Shown here: one piece after another, positions 17,156-25,845 of the stretch
Layout of the letters: every line of letters begins with the position of its first letter
How positions within the stretch are numbered: the stretch's first letter is position 1
Origin: JAJEAO01 sp963667635
Lineage (GTDB): Bacteria > Acidobacteriota > Vicinamibacteria > Marinacidobacterales > Marinacidobacteraceae
Direction of reading: 5' to 3'
NCBI GenBank assembly: GCA_965232015.1
Contig: OZ246946.1
Coordinates: forward strand, 62,001 to 126,000
Length of the DNA: 64,000 bases
Program-made: the position numbers and the translations under genes
Notes under the pieces: model-generated
The model's input: the letters and a program-made list of their open reading frames with translations, nothing else
The model's database searches: none
What the model was told of the DNA's origin: nothing

Positions 17156-20053
17156 ATGAGAAAGACGCTTCTCGCTTTCTTGCTCCTCGCGTTCGCCGTC
17201 CCGGCGCTCGCGCAGCAGCAGTACGGCCGCCTCGAAGGCGCGGCGCGTGACGCCCAGGGGCTTGCCTTGCCCGGGGTGACGGTGACGCTCTCCGGGGACG
17301 CCATCATCGGCACCCGGAACGCGAACACCGACGTGGACGGCTCGTACCGGTTCCCGGCGCTGCCCCCGGGCGACTACCTGCTCACCTTCGAGCTGAGCGG
17401 GTTCCAGACGGTCATCTACGAGGAGATCCGGGTCGTGACCGGCGCGACCTTCGCCGTGAACGCCGACATGCAGCTCGCGACGGTGTCCGAGACGGTCACG
17501 GTGACCGGCGAGTCCCCGGTCGTGGACGTGCGGTCCACCGGTGTCGCCGCGACCTTCGACGAGACCCAGCTCGACGAAGTGCCGACGGCGACCGACATGT
17601 GGGCCGTGCTGCACCAGAGCCCGGGCGTCCGGGTTCAGGGCTACGACGTGGGCGGCTCGCACAAGAGCCAGCAGTCCATGTACGAGACCTTCGGAGTACG
17701 GAGTCAGAACCGCGTTCTCTATGAGGGCGTGAACACGACGGAAGGCACCGGAAGCGCTGGTGGCTACTACGACTACTACGCCATGGAGGAGATGCAGGTC
17801 TCCGCCCAGGGCGCGGACGTCGAGATGTCCACTCCGGGCGCCCAGATTCAGACCACCGTGAAGAGCGGCGGCAACGAGTTCTCCGGGCTGGAAAGCGGCG
17901 CGTGGAACCCCGCCGCGCTCATCGCCGACAACCTCGATAGCGAACTCGAGGCCCGCGACGGGACGCCTTCTCCCGTACTGAAGTTCTATGAGTTCCACGT
18001 GGATCTCGGCGGCCCGATTGTGCGCGACAAGGCCTGGTTCTATGCGGCCTACAACAACTTCTACATCGATACCGCGATCTCGGGTGTGGATCAGGATCTG
18101 GCGACCGACATCGGGGACTTCGACATCTTCACCGCCAAGGTGAACTACCAGATCACGGAGCGCGATCAGTTCATCGGATTCTCGACGTGGTCTTGGAAGC
18201 GCAAGCCGTTCCGCGGCCTGTCCGCCACCCGTCCGGCCGAGTCCATCCTCGCCCAGGACTATTGGATCTGGCTCCACAAGGCCGAGTGGCAGCGGGTCTG
18301 GAACGACCGCTTCTTCAGCAACATCATGGTGGGCCACATGGGCACGACCTGGCCGATGGTGCCGAACGTGGATCCGGTCAACGGCAAGGAGCCACGGATC
18401 AACCTGGCGACGAACCACTGGTCCGGCGCGGGTTGGCAGCCCTTCACCCGGAACCGCTGGAAGCCGCAGAGCACGGCGCAGTTCAACTACTACGTTCCGA
18501 TCGGCAGCGGCAGCCACGACTTCAAGTTCGGCTGGGACTGGCAGATCGATTCCGAGCTTTCCGGCTGGAACACGAACTCCGGAGCATTCCGCTACCGCGA
18601 CGACCCGAACCAGGGCCGCCCGCTGAACGTCCACCAGGTGGACATGGTCGGGATCCCGAACCTCGTGGACAACCGGAACACGCACATGGACTTCTTCGCC
18701 CAGGACGTCTGGACGGTCAATGACCGGCTGACCCTGATGGCCGGGTTCCGCGTGGGGAGCCAGATCCTCTCCTACCTCGAGTCGGACAACTCGCCTGGCA
18801 GCGCCTGTCAGGATGTGCTCCAGTGCCAGTTCGAGTTGCCGCAGAATCAGAGCCAGATCCTGCAGCACGTCTTCGGAACCGGCGGCGCAGCGCCGGGAGA
18901 CACGGTGTACACCCACTGGAATGTTGCGCCTCGGGTCGGGCTGACCTACGACATCACCGGTGAGGGCACGACGGTCTTCAAGACCTACTTCGGGCGCTAC
19001 TACTCGAATGTCGGGACCGGCCTCGGCTCCGCGAACCCGGGCGGCCAGCCCTCGGCGCGCTACGAATTCCTCGACCCGAACATGAACGGCATCCTCGACG
19101 ATGCTTCGGAGCTTGGCCAGCAGCTCTCGTTCACCGCGGGCGCGGGATCGGGCAACACGACCCCGATCGATCCGAACTGGACGCTCCCCTACGCCGACGA
19201 ATTCAGCGCCGCTCTCGAGCACGAACTGACCACCGACCTCGGTGTGCGCGCCTCCTACGTGTACAAGCGGATGCGGAACACATGGAGCAACTACGACCAA
19301 GTGGACGCCCTGAACCGGAACACCCCGCTCACCATTCCCACCTGCGACGGCTGCCCGGCGGGATTCGATCGGTCGTTCAACCTCCTGCTCTACCCCGAGG
19401 AGATGGTCGGTCAGACGGAAAACCTGACCACGAACCACCCGGCCGGCGAGAGCAACATGGACTTCCACACCGCCTCGCTCGGAATCAACAAGCGGTTCCG
19501 GAACAACTTCTTCTACAACGTGTACTTCGACTACCAGTGGCGGTCCGAGCCCCGCAGTCCCGGAACCTCGGCGACTTCGTGGGCGGCATCCAGCCCGCTC
19601 TCGTCCGATCCCACGGCCCAGGGCTGGTTCATCAACTATGACCAGGACATCCCGACGGTCCAGGACACGACGACCTACCAGTTGAAGGCGTCGTCCCGTT
19701 ACGTGATGCCGTACGACATCGGCGTCGCCGGGACCTACCGCTACATCAGTGGCTGGAACTACGCCCCGATCCACCGGAACTCGGTCTATGACGGCCGCGT
19801 GACGGTGTACTCGTGGCTCGGCCACATGAGCGAAAACCGGTCTCCCAACGTGACGGTTGTGGACTTCCGCGCGGACAAGACCCTCATGCTCGGGGAGACG
19901 ATGAACCTCCAGGTCATCTTCGACCTCTTCAACGCGCTGAACGCCAATACGGTCGTCAACTTCCAGTTGATCGACTCGGTTGTGCCGTATCAACGGATCG
20001 TGGAGTATCTGAAGGGACGAACCATCGGACTTTCCGCGAGGTTGACCTTCTGA
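17156..20053 (+). CDS. Oar-like TonB-dependent outer-membrane receptor (2)
   Basis: This 965-residue receptor starts at ATG 17156 after GAAGGAGG and has a Sec signal (TLLAFLLLAFAVPALAQ). A carboxypeptidase-regulatory-like domain (GRLEGAARDAQGLALPGVTV to LTFELSGFQ) precedes a plug and a large barrel that ends in LSARLTF. It shares architecture with the 10882 receptor but is 200 residues shorter and clearly diverged in sequence, so it probably takes a different substrate. A strong hairpin terminator follows within 50 bp, closing a monocistronic unit. Confidence 0.9.
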   Translation: MRKTLLAFLLLAFAVPALAQQQYGRLEGAARDAQGLALPGVTVTLSGDAIIGTRNANTDVDGSYRFPALPPGDYLLTFELSGFQTVIYEEIRVVTGATFAVNADMQLATVSETVTVTGESPVVDVRSTGVAATFDETQLDEVPTATDMWAVLHQSPGVRVQGYDVGGSHKSQQSMYETFGVRSQNRVLYEGVNTTEGTGSAGGYYDYYAMEEMQVSAQGADVEMSTPGAQIQTTVKSGGNEFSGLESGAWNPAALIADNLDSELEARDGTPSPVLKFYEFHVDLGGPIVRDKAWFYAAYNNFYIDTAISGVDQDLATDIGDFDIFTAKVNYQITERDQFIGFSTWSWKRKPFRGLSATRPAESILAQDYWIWLHKAEWQRVWNDRFFSNIMVGHMGTTWPMVPNVDPVNGKEPRINLATNHWSGAGWQPFTRNRWKPQSTAQFNYYVPIGSGSHDFKFGWDWQIDSELSGWNTNSGAFRYRDDPNQGRPLNVHQVDMVGIPNLVDNRNTHMDFFAQDVWTVNDRLTLMAGFRVGSQILSYLESDNSPGSACQDVLQCQFELPQNQSQILQHVFGTGGAAPGDTVYTHWNVAPRVGLTYDITGEGTTVFKTYFGRYYSNVGTGLGSANPGGQPSARYEFLDPNMNGILDDASELGQQLSFTAGAGSGNTTPIDPNWTLPYADEFSAALEHELTTDLGVRASYVYKRMRNTWSNYDQVDALNRNTPLTIPTCDGCPAGFDRSFNLLLYPEEMVGQTENLTTNHPAGESNMDFHTASLGINKRFRNNFFYNVYFDYQWRSEPRSPGTSATSWAASSPLSSDPTAQGWFINYDQDIPTVQDTTTYQLKASSRYVMPYDIGVAGTYRYISGWNYAPIHRNSVYDGRVTVYSWLGHMSENRSPNVTVVDFRADKTLMLGETMNLQVIFDLFNALNANTVVNFQLIDSVVPYQRIVEYLKGRTIGLSARLTF

Positions 20054-20097
20054 CGATCTGACAGGAGGCCAGCCAACCGGTTTGGCCGGAACATGAG

Positions 20098-20134
20098 CGG
20101 CCCGTCGCTCCCGCGAGGGAGCGGCGGGCCGTTT
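20098..20134 (+). terminator. Intrinsic-type terminator after TonB receptor 2
   Basis: A near-perfect hairpin with 14-15 bp arms (CGGCCCG-T-CGCTCCC, loop GCGA, GGGAGCG-G-CGGGCCG, one T-G pair) is followed by TTTCG. The T-tract is short, but the stem is very stable and correctly placed 45 bp after the stop codon. Confidence 0.75.
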
Positions 20135-20138
20135 CGCT

Positions 20139-20332
20139 ATGGAGCGCCGGACACTCCCGTCCGGCAACCTGGGGAGCGTCGGTACCGAGCGCTCGCCTTG
20201 CCTCCAGTGCTCCCGGCGAGTTCTCCCGGTGGGGGCGGGGCGGGGCGGGCCGGCCGAGCCGGTCGAGGGGTGCGGCACGACCTGCCGTGCCGCTCGGCGC
20301 CTCGCCGCCGACGGTCGCGGCGCGAATAGAGT
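20139..20332. repeat. Dispersed repeat cluster, degenerate
   Basis: TATGGAGCGCCGG and CCGTCCGGCA flank a decayed palindrome at 20139-20167. GAGTTCTCCCGGTGGGGGC with a slippery GGGGC run follows at about 20218-20245. The remaining bases up to the AAA gene hold nothing recognised. Confidence 0.7.
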
Positions 20333-20338
20333 GTGGAA

Positions 20339-21460
20339 ATGAGTTCCGGGGATGCGCTGGGCCCCTTTCAGCCCGGACCGGGCGCGATGCCGCCGTATCT
20401 CGCCGGTCGTGAGGCGGAACAGTCGCTCTTCCGCACTCTCTTGGCCCGCCTCCAGAAGCGCTCGCCGTTGCCCAGCGAGATCCTCCTGTATGGCCCCCGT
20501 GGCAACGGCAAGACGGTCCTCCTGCGGTGGCTCGAAGCCGAGGCGGCTTCGTTCGATGTCCAGGTGATGGTCCTGTTCCCGAGCGAGATTCCCGACGAGC
20601 GGCGGCTCGGGGAGCTGCTCCGGCCGGACGCTTGGTGGCACCGAGTTGTCCCAGGGCAATTGGGTGTGGCAGGCGTCTCGTGGGGAAGCCATGCGCATTC
20701 GTTGGCACTCTCGCCCACGTCCTCGATTCTGGCGCGCCGAGCAAGCAAGCAGCCGCTGCTCCTCGTATTGGATGAAGCGCACACACTCGACTTGAGTGTC
20801 GGTCGTATCTTGCTCAATGCCTGCCAATGGGTGCGGGAGCGATCGCCCTTCCTGGTCGTGCTGGCGGGGACCCCGAACATCGAGGGCCATCTGTCCCGAA
20901 TGGGAGCGTCCTTCTGGAATCGCGCTCGCCAGATCCGCGTCGGGAGGCTCGATGACCGCGCCACCCGGGACGCTTTCTGGAAGCCATTCGTTGCCGAGGG
21001 TGTCTCGGTCGAGGCGACCGTATTGTCGGAGATCGTTCGGCTGAGCCACGGCTATCCCTACTTCATCCAGTTGCTCGGCGAGGCCGTGTGGGGAGTCGCA
21101 TGCGTCCCGGATGGCCCCCGGCGGATCACGCCGAGCGTCCTGACGACGGCCCTCCCCGCCTTCGAGGCCACCAGGGGCCATTACTACCGGCATCGCTACC
21201 TGGAGTTGCGCGAGCGACGGCTGCTCGACGTGGCCCGATCCGTCGCCGCGGCTTTCTCCGGTCGCGACCGGCTGGCTGATGCGGAACTAACGGCGGCCAT
21301 CCGCTCGGGACTCGAGGATCCCTCCCATGAGAAGGCGATCCGCGCCGAACGCACGCTCCTGGATCTCGGATTCATCTGGGGCACGACCCCCGAGCCGGCG
21401 TGGGAGCCGGGGATCCCGAGCCTGATGGACTACATCGTCGAGCAGATCTCGGCTCCGTAG
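20339..21460 (+). CDS. AAA-type ATPase
   Basis: The product, counted from ATG 20339, has 373 residues; a GTG two codons earlier is also in frame. Walker A is LLYGPRGNGKTVLLRWLE (about residues 48-65) and Walker B LLLVLDEAHTLDLS (about 140). An arginine-finger-like segment and a winged-helix-like C-terminus (SVAAAFSGRDRLADAELTAA) follow, recalling stand-alone Orc/Cdc6- or TniB-like ATPases. No partner nuclease is fused. A VapBC-type pair starts 69 bp downstream on the same strand, so a role in an accessory or defence unit is possible but unproven. Confidence 0.7.
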   Translation: MSSGDALGPFQPGPGAMPPYLAGREAEQSLFRTLLARLQKRSPLPSEILLYGPRGNGKTVLLRWLEAEAASFDVQVMVLFPSEIPDERRLGELLRPDAWWHRVVPGQLGVAGVSWGSHAHSLALSPTSSILARRASKQPLLLVLDEAHTLDLSVGRILLNACQWVRERSPFLVVLAGTPNIEGHLSRMGASFWNRARQIRVGRLDDRATRDAFWKPFVAEGVSVEATVLSEIVRLSHGYPYFIQLLGEAVWGVACVPDGPRRITPSVLTTALPAFEATRGHYYRHRYLELRERRLLDVARSVAAAFSGRDRLADAELTAAIRSGLEDPSHEKAIRAERTLLDLGFIWGTTPEPAWEPGIPSLMDYIVEQISAP

Positions 21461-21529
21461 CCACAGAGCCGGAAGGGCGTTCGGTGCCTCTCGATCGAGA
21501 GCTTCATTGTATGGTAGTATGGTGCTCGT

Positions 21530-21811
21530 ATGGTTCGAGTCACATTCTCCCTCCCCGAGGCGACGGTGCAGGAACTGAAGCGCACGGCGCGCCGCCTGGG
21601 CATCGCTCAGAGTCACGTCGTCCGGGACTCGATTGCCGAGTACTCCGCTCGGACGGATCGGCTGCCGGAGCGGGAGCGGCTCCGGATGCTTGACGTGATC
21701 CGCCGCTGGAAGCGCAATCCGGGCTCGCGTCGCGAGGGCACCGTGGAGTCCGAGATCGAGGAAGTTCGGGCCGCGCGCCGTCTCTCCAGCCGGCGGCGCT
21801 CCGAGCCGTGA
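21530..21811 (+). CDS. Ribbon-helix-helix antitoxin
   Basis: A 93-residue protein. Residues 1-45 form a CopG/Arc-type ribbon-helix-helix: strand VRVTFSLPEATV, helix EELKRTARRLG-like, then SHVVRDSIAEYSA. The charged C-terminal half (WKRNPGSRREGTVESEIEEV) is typical of the toxin-binding tail. The stop overlaps the PIN toxin start by four bases (GTGA). As in other VapB-type antitoxins it should bind the operon promoter and repress it. Confidence 0.8.
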   Translation: MVRVTFSLPEATVQELKRTARRLGIAQSHVVRDSIAEYSARTDRLPERERLRMLDVIRRWKRNPGSRREGTVESEIEEVRAARRLSSRRRSEP

Positions 21812-22182
21812 CCATCCATCTCGACACGTCGGCGGTGATCGCCGCCCTGACGCCGCCCGCTCCCTCGCTGGAACGGCTGGCGGAACTCATCGGCGAGGGC
21901 CATCGAGTCTGTTTTTCGTCAGTCGTCCTCTACGAGTGGCTCCGGGGTCCCCGAACTTCGGGGGAGCTCAGGTTCCAGGAGGATCTGATCCCGCGCTCGT
22001 CCGTGGTTCCTTACGATGTCGAGGCGGCGGCCGAAGCGGCCCGGTTGTACTCGCGTGTACGGCGGCCCCAAGCCCGCGACGCGGATCTCGCTATCGCGGC
22101 CTGCGCGATCGTTCGTGGGGCCGCGTTGTGGACGCTGAACGAGGCCGACTTCGACGATATTCCGGGTCTCCTGCTGGTCTGA
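21808..22182 (+). CDS. vapC: PIN-domain toxin ribonuclease
   Basis: The 124-residue PIN protein starts at GTG 21808. Acidic catalytic positions are visible: LDTSAVIAAL near the N-terminus, YEWLRG with the conserved Glu, and ARDADLAIAACA plus TLNEADFDDIPG near the C-terminus. PIN toxins of this size cleave tRNA or rRNA when freed from the antitoxin. The start overlaps the upstream antitoxin by four bases, the usual TA arrangement. Confidence 0.85.
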   Translation: MTIHLDTSAVIAALTPPAPSLERLAELIGEGHRVCFSSVVLYEWLRGPRTSGELRFQEDLIPRSSVVPYDVEAAAEAARLYSRVRRPQARDADLAIAACAIVRGAALWTLNEADFDDIPGLLLV

Positions 22183-22287
22183 TCGGGTTGGCCCGGGGCT
22201 GCGCGGCCGACTGCGGCCGTCCTCGTGGTTCGGACTGCCGGCAGGGCCGGTACGATCCGGTAACCCGTCCTCCCGCTGTCCGTTCTC

Positions 22288-23553
22288 GTGCTCCTGCTCC
22301 TCGTCGCGATCGTCCCGGCAGCCGTGGGACAGGTCGCCGTTCCCGCGCCGGATGCGAGCGCCATGGAGCCGCAGGTGGCGGTGCTCCTCGAGGAGCACGC
22401 CGCGGCTCTACGGCGTCGGCCGTACGACGGCAGGGAGTGGATCGCCTACGGGGAGGTTCTCCACGCGCATGGCCGCACCGCGGAAGCCGCCGTCTGTTAC
22501 CGGGAAGCGGGCCGCATCCTGGAGCCCGAGGATCCCAACCGGCTGACGGCGCTCTACCTCCTCGCCCACGCGGTTCGGCCGACCGCGCCGGGGGAGGCCG
22601 TATCGGCGTTGGAGCGGGCGTTGAGGGAGCAGCCGGGCTACCCGCCGGCGTGGCTGCTCCTGGGAGAGATCCGCTCCGACCTCGCCGACGCGGAGGGAGC
22701 GGAGGAGGCCTTCGTCCGCGCTCTCGACCTGGAGCCCGATTCGGCGCTGGCCCGATTCCGTCTCGGCTCGCTGAGGTTGGGGGCCGGGCGACCGGAGGAC
22801 GCCCTCCCCCTCCTCGAAGCCGCGCTCGCCGCCGCGCCCGAAGCCGGCGCCATCCGCGCGGCGCTGGCTCAGGCACTCTTCGCTTCCGGGCAGCGCGACC
22901 GGGCGCGCGAGTTCGCCGGCGGGGCGGACGATTCGCTGCCGGCGGTGGAGGACCCGATCCATTTCCGCATGACCGAGAGGGATGTCTCGTCGCCCCGCCT
23001 GCTCGCCCGGGCGCGGGAGGCGCGGGAGTCCGGCCGGCTTGGGGAGGCCGAGCGGCTCTATCTGGATCTCCGCGAGCTCCGTCCAACCGACGCGTCGGTC
23101 CTCGCGGGGCTCGCCGCCGTCCTCGACGACAGCGGCCGACGGGGGGAGGCGGCGCCCCTCTACCGGGACGCCATCGCGCTCGACCCGGATCAGCCTCTCG
23201 CCCGGTTCGGGCTCGGGACGGCCGCGCTCCGCGACGGTGACCTCCCGGGAGCGGAGTTCCAGTTCCGCCGCGCGTTGGCGGCCCGTCCGGACGAGGCGCA
23301 CGGCCACGCCGCGCTTGGAGATGTCCTGCTGCGGCAAGGTCGAGTGGAGGAGGGTCTCGACGCCCTGGAGGTTGCCGCTCGAATCGAGCCGGGGAACGGC
23401 GTGACTCAGGTCCTCACCGCCGCCGCCCTCGCCGAGCTCGGGAGGTACGACGAGGCGTGGGAGGCGGTCGCGGCGGCCCGACGGCTCGGCGCCGAGCCGC
23501 CGGCGGGCTTCCTCGAAGCGCTGCGGGCGAGGCATCCCGAGCCGGGCGGATGA
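22288..23553 (+). CDS. Exported tetratricopeptide-repeat protein
   Basis: The 421-residue product from GTG 22288 begins with a signal sequence (VLLLLVAIVPAAVGQVAV) and then consists of TPR units, for example LLLGEIRSDLADAEGAEEAF, ARFRLGSLRLGAGRPEDALP and ALGDVLLRQGRVEEGLDALE. It ends with a four-base overlap (ATGA) with the CRTAC1 gene, so the two proteins are made together. Pairing of a periplasmic TPR protein with an ASPIC/UnbV protein is a frequent arrangement in Acidobacteriota and Planctomycetota; the function of the pair is unknown. Confidence 0.8.
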   Translation: MLLLLVAIVPAAVGQVAVPAPDASAMEPQVAVLLEEHAAALRRRPYDGREWIAYGEVLHAHGRTAEAAVCYREAGRILEPEDPNRLTALYLLAHAVRPTAPGEAVSALERALREQPGYPPAWLLLGEIRSDLADAEGAEEAFVRALDLEPDSALARFRLGSLRLGAGRPEDALPLLEAALAAAPEAGAIRAALAQALFASGQRDRAREFAGGADDSLPAVEDPIHFRMTERDVSSPRLLARAREARESGRLGEAERLYLDLRELRPTDASVLAGLAAVLDDSGRRGEAAPLYRDAIALDPDQPLARFGLGTAALRDGDLPGAEFQFRRALAARPDEAHGHAALGDVLLRQGRVEEGLDALEVAARIEPGNGVTQVLTAAALAELGRYDEAWEAVAAARRLGAEPPAGFLEALRARHPEPGG

Positions 23554-25205
23554 GATCCGGCCGTCTCGCGCTCACGACGGCGCTGCTCCTCGCGGCGCGC
23601 GCCCCGGCGCAGCCGGCAGACAGCCCGGTCGCGCCCGTCCTCGCCGACATCACCGAATCCTCCGGCGTCCGCTTCGTCCACGATCCCGGGGATCTGACAG
23701 GCTATCCGCTCGCCGCCATCATGGGAGCGGGGGCCGCACTCTTCGACGCCAACGACGATGGCGCGCTCGATCTCTATCTCGTCCAGTCGGGGCCCTTGCC
23801 ACACCGTCGGAACAGCGTTTCCGGGTCGGAACTGCCCACCAACCGGCTCTACGTCCGAGAGGCCGACGGCCCCTGGCGGGACGCCACCGACGAGAGCGGG
23901 CTCGGCGACACCGGCTACGGCGTGGGCGTCGCGGTGGGCGATGTGGACGGGGATGGAGATCCCGATGTATTCGTCGCGAATCACGGGGAAGATGCGCTCT
24001 ATCTCGGGCAGAACGGTGTCTTCGAGCGCGCCGACGCCGGGCTGGACGACGCCCGCTGGTCCACCGCCTCGGCGCTGTGCGATTACGACGCCGACGGGGA
24101 TCTAGATCTCTACGTGGGCGGGTATCTGGTGGACCCGGACGGCAAGGAGTGCGTCAACTCCGCGGGCGAACCCGACTTCTGTTCCCCGCAAAGCCTTCCC
24201 TACGAGCGGGACGCGCTCTACCGCAATCGCGGCGACGGCCAATTCGATGACGTGTCGGGCGAGGCGGGGATCCTCGCCGAGCGGCGACCGGCCCTCGGCG
24301 TCCTCTGTCACGACTTCACCGGGGACGGCCGACTCGACTTCTACGTGGCGAATGACGGGGAGCCGAACCTGCTGTGGGAGCAGGCGGCGGAGGGGGCGTT
24401 CGAGGATGCGGCGCTGATGCTCGGAACCGCGCTGAATGGGCAGGGGAGGGCGGAGGCGGGCATGGGCGTCGTGCTCGGAGATGTGGACGGGGACGCGGAC
24501 CTCGATCTCTACCTGACGCATCTGCGTGCGCAGACGAACACCCTCTACCGGAACCAGGGCCTCGGGTTTCTCGACGCGACTCCCGCCAGCGGTCTGGCGC
24601 TGCCCAGCCTGCCGCGCACCGGGTTCGGGGTCCGGTTCCTCGACCTCGAGCTCGACGGCGATCTGGATCTCCTGGTCCTGAACGGCGCGGTGGCGCGCGC
24701 CGAGGGGACGCCGCCCGGCCCCGGTCTTGATGCCTACGCCGAGACTGCGCAGGCCTTCGTCGGGGACGGGGCAGGGCGGTTCGAGCCGGTGGAAATCGCC
24801 GGGTTCACGGATCGCGCCGTCGTGGGGCGGAGTCTGCTCACCGGGGATCTGGACGGTGACGGAGATCTGGACGTCGTGACGACGGAGGTCGGCGGTCCGG
24901 TGCGTCTGTTCGAGAACCGCACCCCCCGCCGAGGCTCCTGGCTCGTCGTGGAACCAGTCGAGGAAGGCCGCTCGGCTCCCGGCGCCGTGGTCACGCTGGG
25001 GATCGAAGTCGCGGGAGGGTCTCGCGCTCTCGTCCGCCCGCTGAACCCGGAAGCGGGGTATCTGTCGTCGAGTGAAGCGGTGGTCCATTTCGGGCTCCCG
25101 GCGGGCGCCCAGGCCACGGCGATCCGCGTCCGCTGGCCCGACGGCGACGTGACCGAGCACCCACCTCCGGCCGTGGACCGTCGCGTCCGCATCCAGCGAC
25201 CGTAG
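23550..25205 (+). CDS. CRTAC1-family FG-GAP / ASPIC-UnbV exported protein
   Basis: This 551-residue protein starts at ATG 23550 within the ATGA overlap. A signal (LALTTALLLAARAPAQP) precedes several FG-GAP/VCBS calcium-binding repeats of the DxDxDxxxD type (DANDDGALDLYL, DVDGDGDPDVFV, DYDADGDLDLYV, DLDGDGDLDVVT), a predicted beta-propeller. The C-terminus carries an ASPIC/UnbV domain (GSWLVVEPVEE, YLSSSEAVVHFGLP, IRVRWPDGDV). These proteins are secreted and bind calcium; a role in adhesion or polysaccharide interaction is assumed for the family but untested. Confidence 0.9.
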   Translation: MRSGRLALTTALLLAARAPAQPADSPVAPVLADITESSGVRFVHDPGDLTGYPLAAIMGAGAALFDANDDGALDLYLVQSGPLPHRRNSVSGSELPTNRLYVREADGPWRDATDESGLGDTGYGVGVAVGDVDGDGDPDVFVANHGEDALYLGQNGVFERADAGLDDARWSTASALCDYDADGDLDLYVGGYLVDPDGKECVNSAGEPDFCSPQSLPYERDALYRNRGDGQFDDVSGEAGILAERRPALGVLCHDFTGDGRLDFYVANDGEPNLLWEQAAEGAFEDAALMLGTALNGQGRAEAGMGVVLGDVDGDADLDLYLTHLRAQTNTLYRNQGLGFLDATPASGLALPSLPRTGFGVRFLDLELDGDLDLLVLNGAVARAEGTPPGPGLDAYAETAQAFVGDGAGRFEPVEIAGFTDRAVVGRSLLTGDLDGDGDLDVVTTEVGGPVRLFENRTPRRGSWLVVEPVEEGRSAPGAVVTLGIEVAGGSRALVRPLNPEAGYLSSSEAVVHFGLPAGAQATAIRVRWPDGDVTEHPPPAVDRRVRIQRP

Positions 25206-25208
25206 GGA

Positions 25209-25292
25209 GCGCCGGACTCCAGTCCGGCAATCTGTCGAAGCGAAGCAGCCACTACGCGGCGCGTGCCGGACTGGAGTCCGGCGCTCCACAGG
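25209..25292. repeat. Facing pair of dispersed palindromes between convergent genes
   Basis: CCGGACTCCAGTCCGG at about 25214-25229 and a second copy, reversed (CCGGACTGGAGTCCGG), at about 25266-25281, flanked by GGAGCGCC/GGCGCTCC. The gap is otherwise empty, so these hairpins are the only candidates for a bidirectional terminator between the convergent CRTAC1 and cupin genes. Confidence 0.8.
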
Positions 25293-25304
25293 GCGCTCCG
25301 GCGA

Positions 25305-25685
25305 TCACCTCTGGTTCTGGAGCTCGACGACGATGACCTCGATGGGCTCGTCTCCCTTGTTCACGTCGCCGTGGAGTTCGCCCGGCGGATCCCGATCCAG
25401 CCAGTAGGCGCTCCCGGACTCCCACTCCATGGGCTTCTCGCGCCCGTCCTCGTACACGACGTGCAGCGTTCCTCCCTTGAGCGCCACGATCGCCCGCCCG
25501 TTCTCATGCCGATGCATCGAGAGCGGCTGATCCGGCATGATGATCGTCTTCCACACCCGGAGGTGCTCGTTTTCGAACTGCGGGATGCGGCGGCTCCGCT
25601 GCTCCGGCTCCTGTCCGCCGACGAGGGCGGCGCCGGAGACCGCGCCGATGGCGAGGCCGATGAGGAGGACGAGAAGGATTCGCAT
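25305..25685 (-). CDS. Exported cupin-domain protein
   Basis: A small 126-residue protein: an N-terminal hydrophobic signal or anchor (MRILLVLLIGLAIGAVSGAA) followed by one cupin barrel. Cupin motif 1 is seen as SMHRHENGRAIVALKGG (His-x-His, with a later Glu missing or shifted), and motif 2 as DPPGELHGDVN. Cupins of this type bind one metal and can be dioxygenases, isomerases or simple binding proteins. It lies alone between repeat clusters. No specific function assigned. Confidence 0.75.
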   Translation of the reverse strand: MRILLVLLIGLAIGAVSGAALVGGQEPEQRSRRIPQFENEHLRVWKTIIMPDQPLSMHRHENGRAIVALKGGTLHVVYEDGREKPMEWESGSAYWLDRDPPGELHGDVNKGDEPIEVIVVELQNQR

Positions 25686-25727
25686 GGTCTTTCTCCCGAG
25701 AAGGCTGACGGAGTTTCATCGCGTATC

Positions 25728-25800
25728 TTGCCGGGCCCCCACCGGGAGAACTGGCGCCGGACTCCAGTCCGGCAATTTGCAGCCCGCGCCTTACCGGGCC
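25728..25800. repeat. Dispersed repeat unit
   Basis: The GGGCCCCCACCGGGAG module (25734 onward), AACTGGCG and a full CCGGACTCCAGTCCGG palindrome lie between the divergent cupin and fumarylacetoacetase-like genes, so the repeat can also sit in promoter regions. Confidence 0.85.
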
Positions 25801-25845
25801 CCACGGAGCCGGAGGCGATGACGTTCATCGCGTAGGCTATTCGTC

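Noticed and set aside
17036..21193. A 1385-codon open frame on the minus strand opposite the second TonB receptor and AAA gene
   Set aside because: It is antisense to two clear genes and its translation is low-complexity (His/Val/Arg/Asp-rich), as expected from G+C-rich third positions. No domain is visible.
21530..22182. The AAA ATPase and VapBC pair as one three-gene defence system
   Set aside because: They share a strand and lie 69 bp apart, but nothing in the proteins links them and no such combination is known to me; kept as separate entries.
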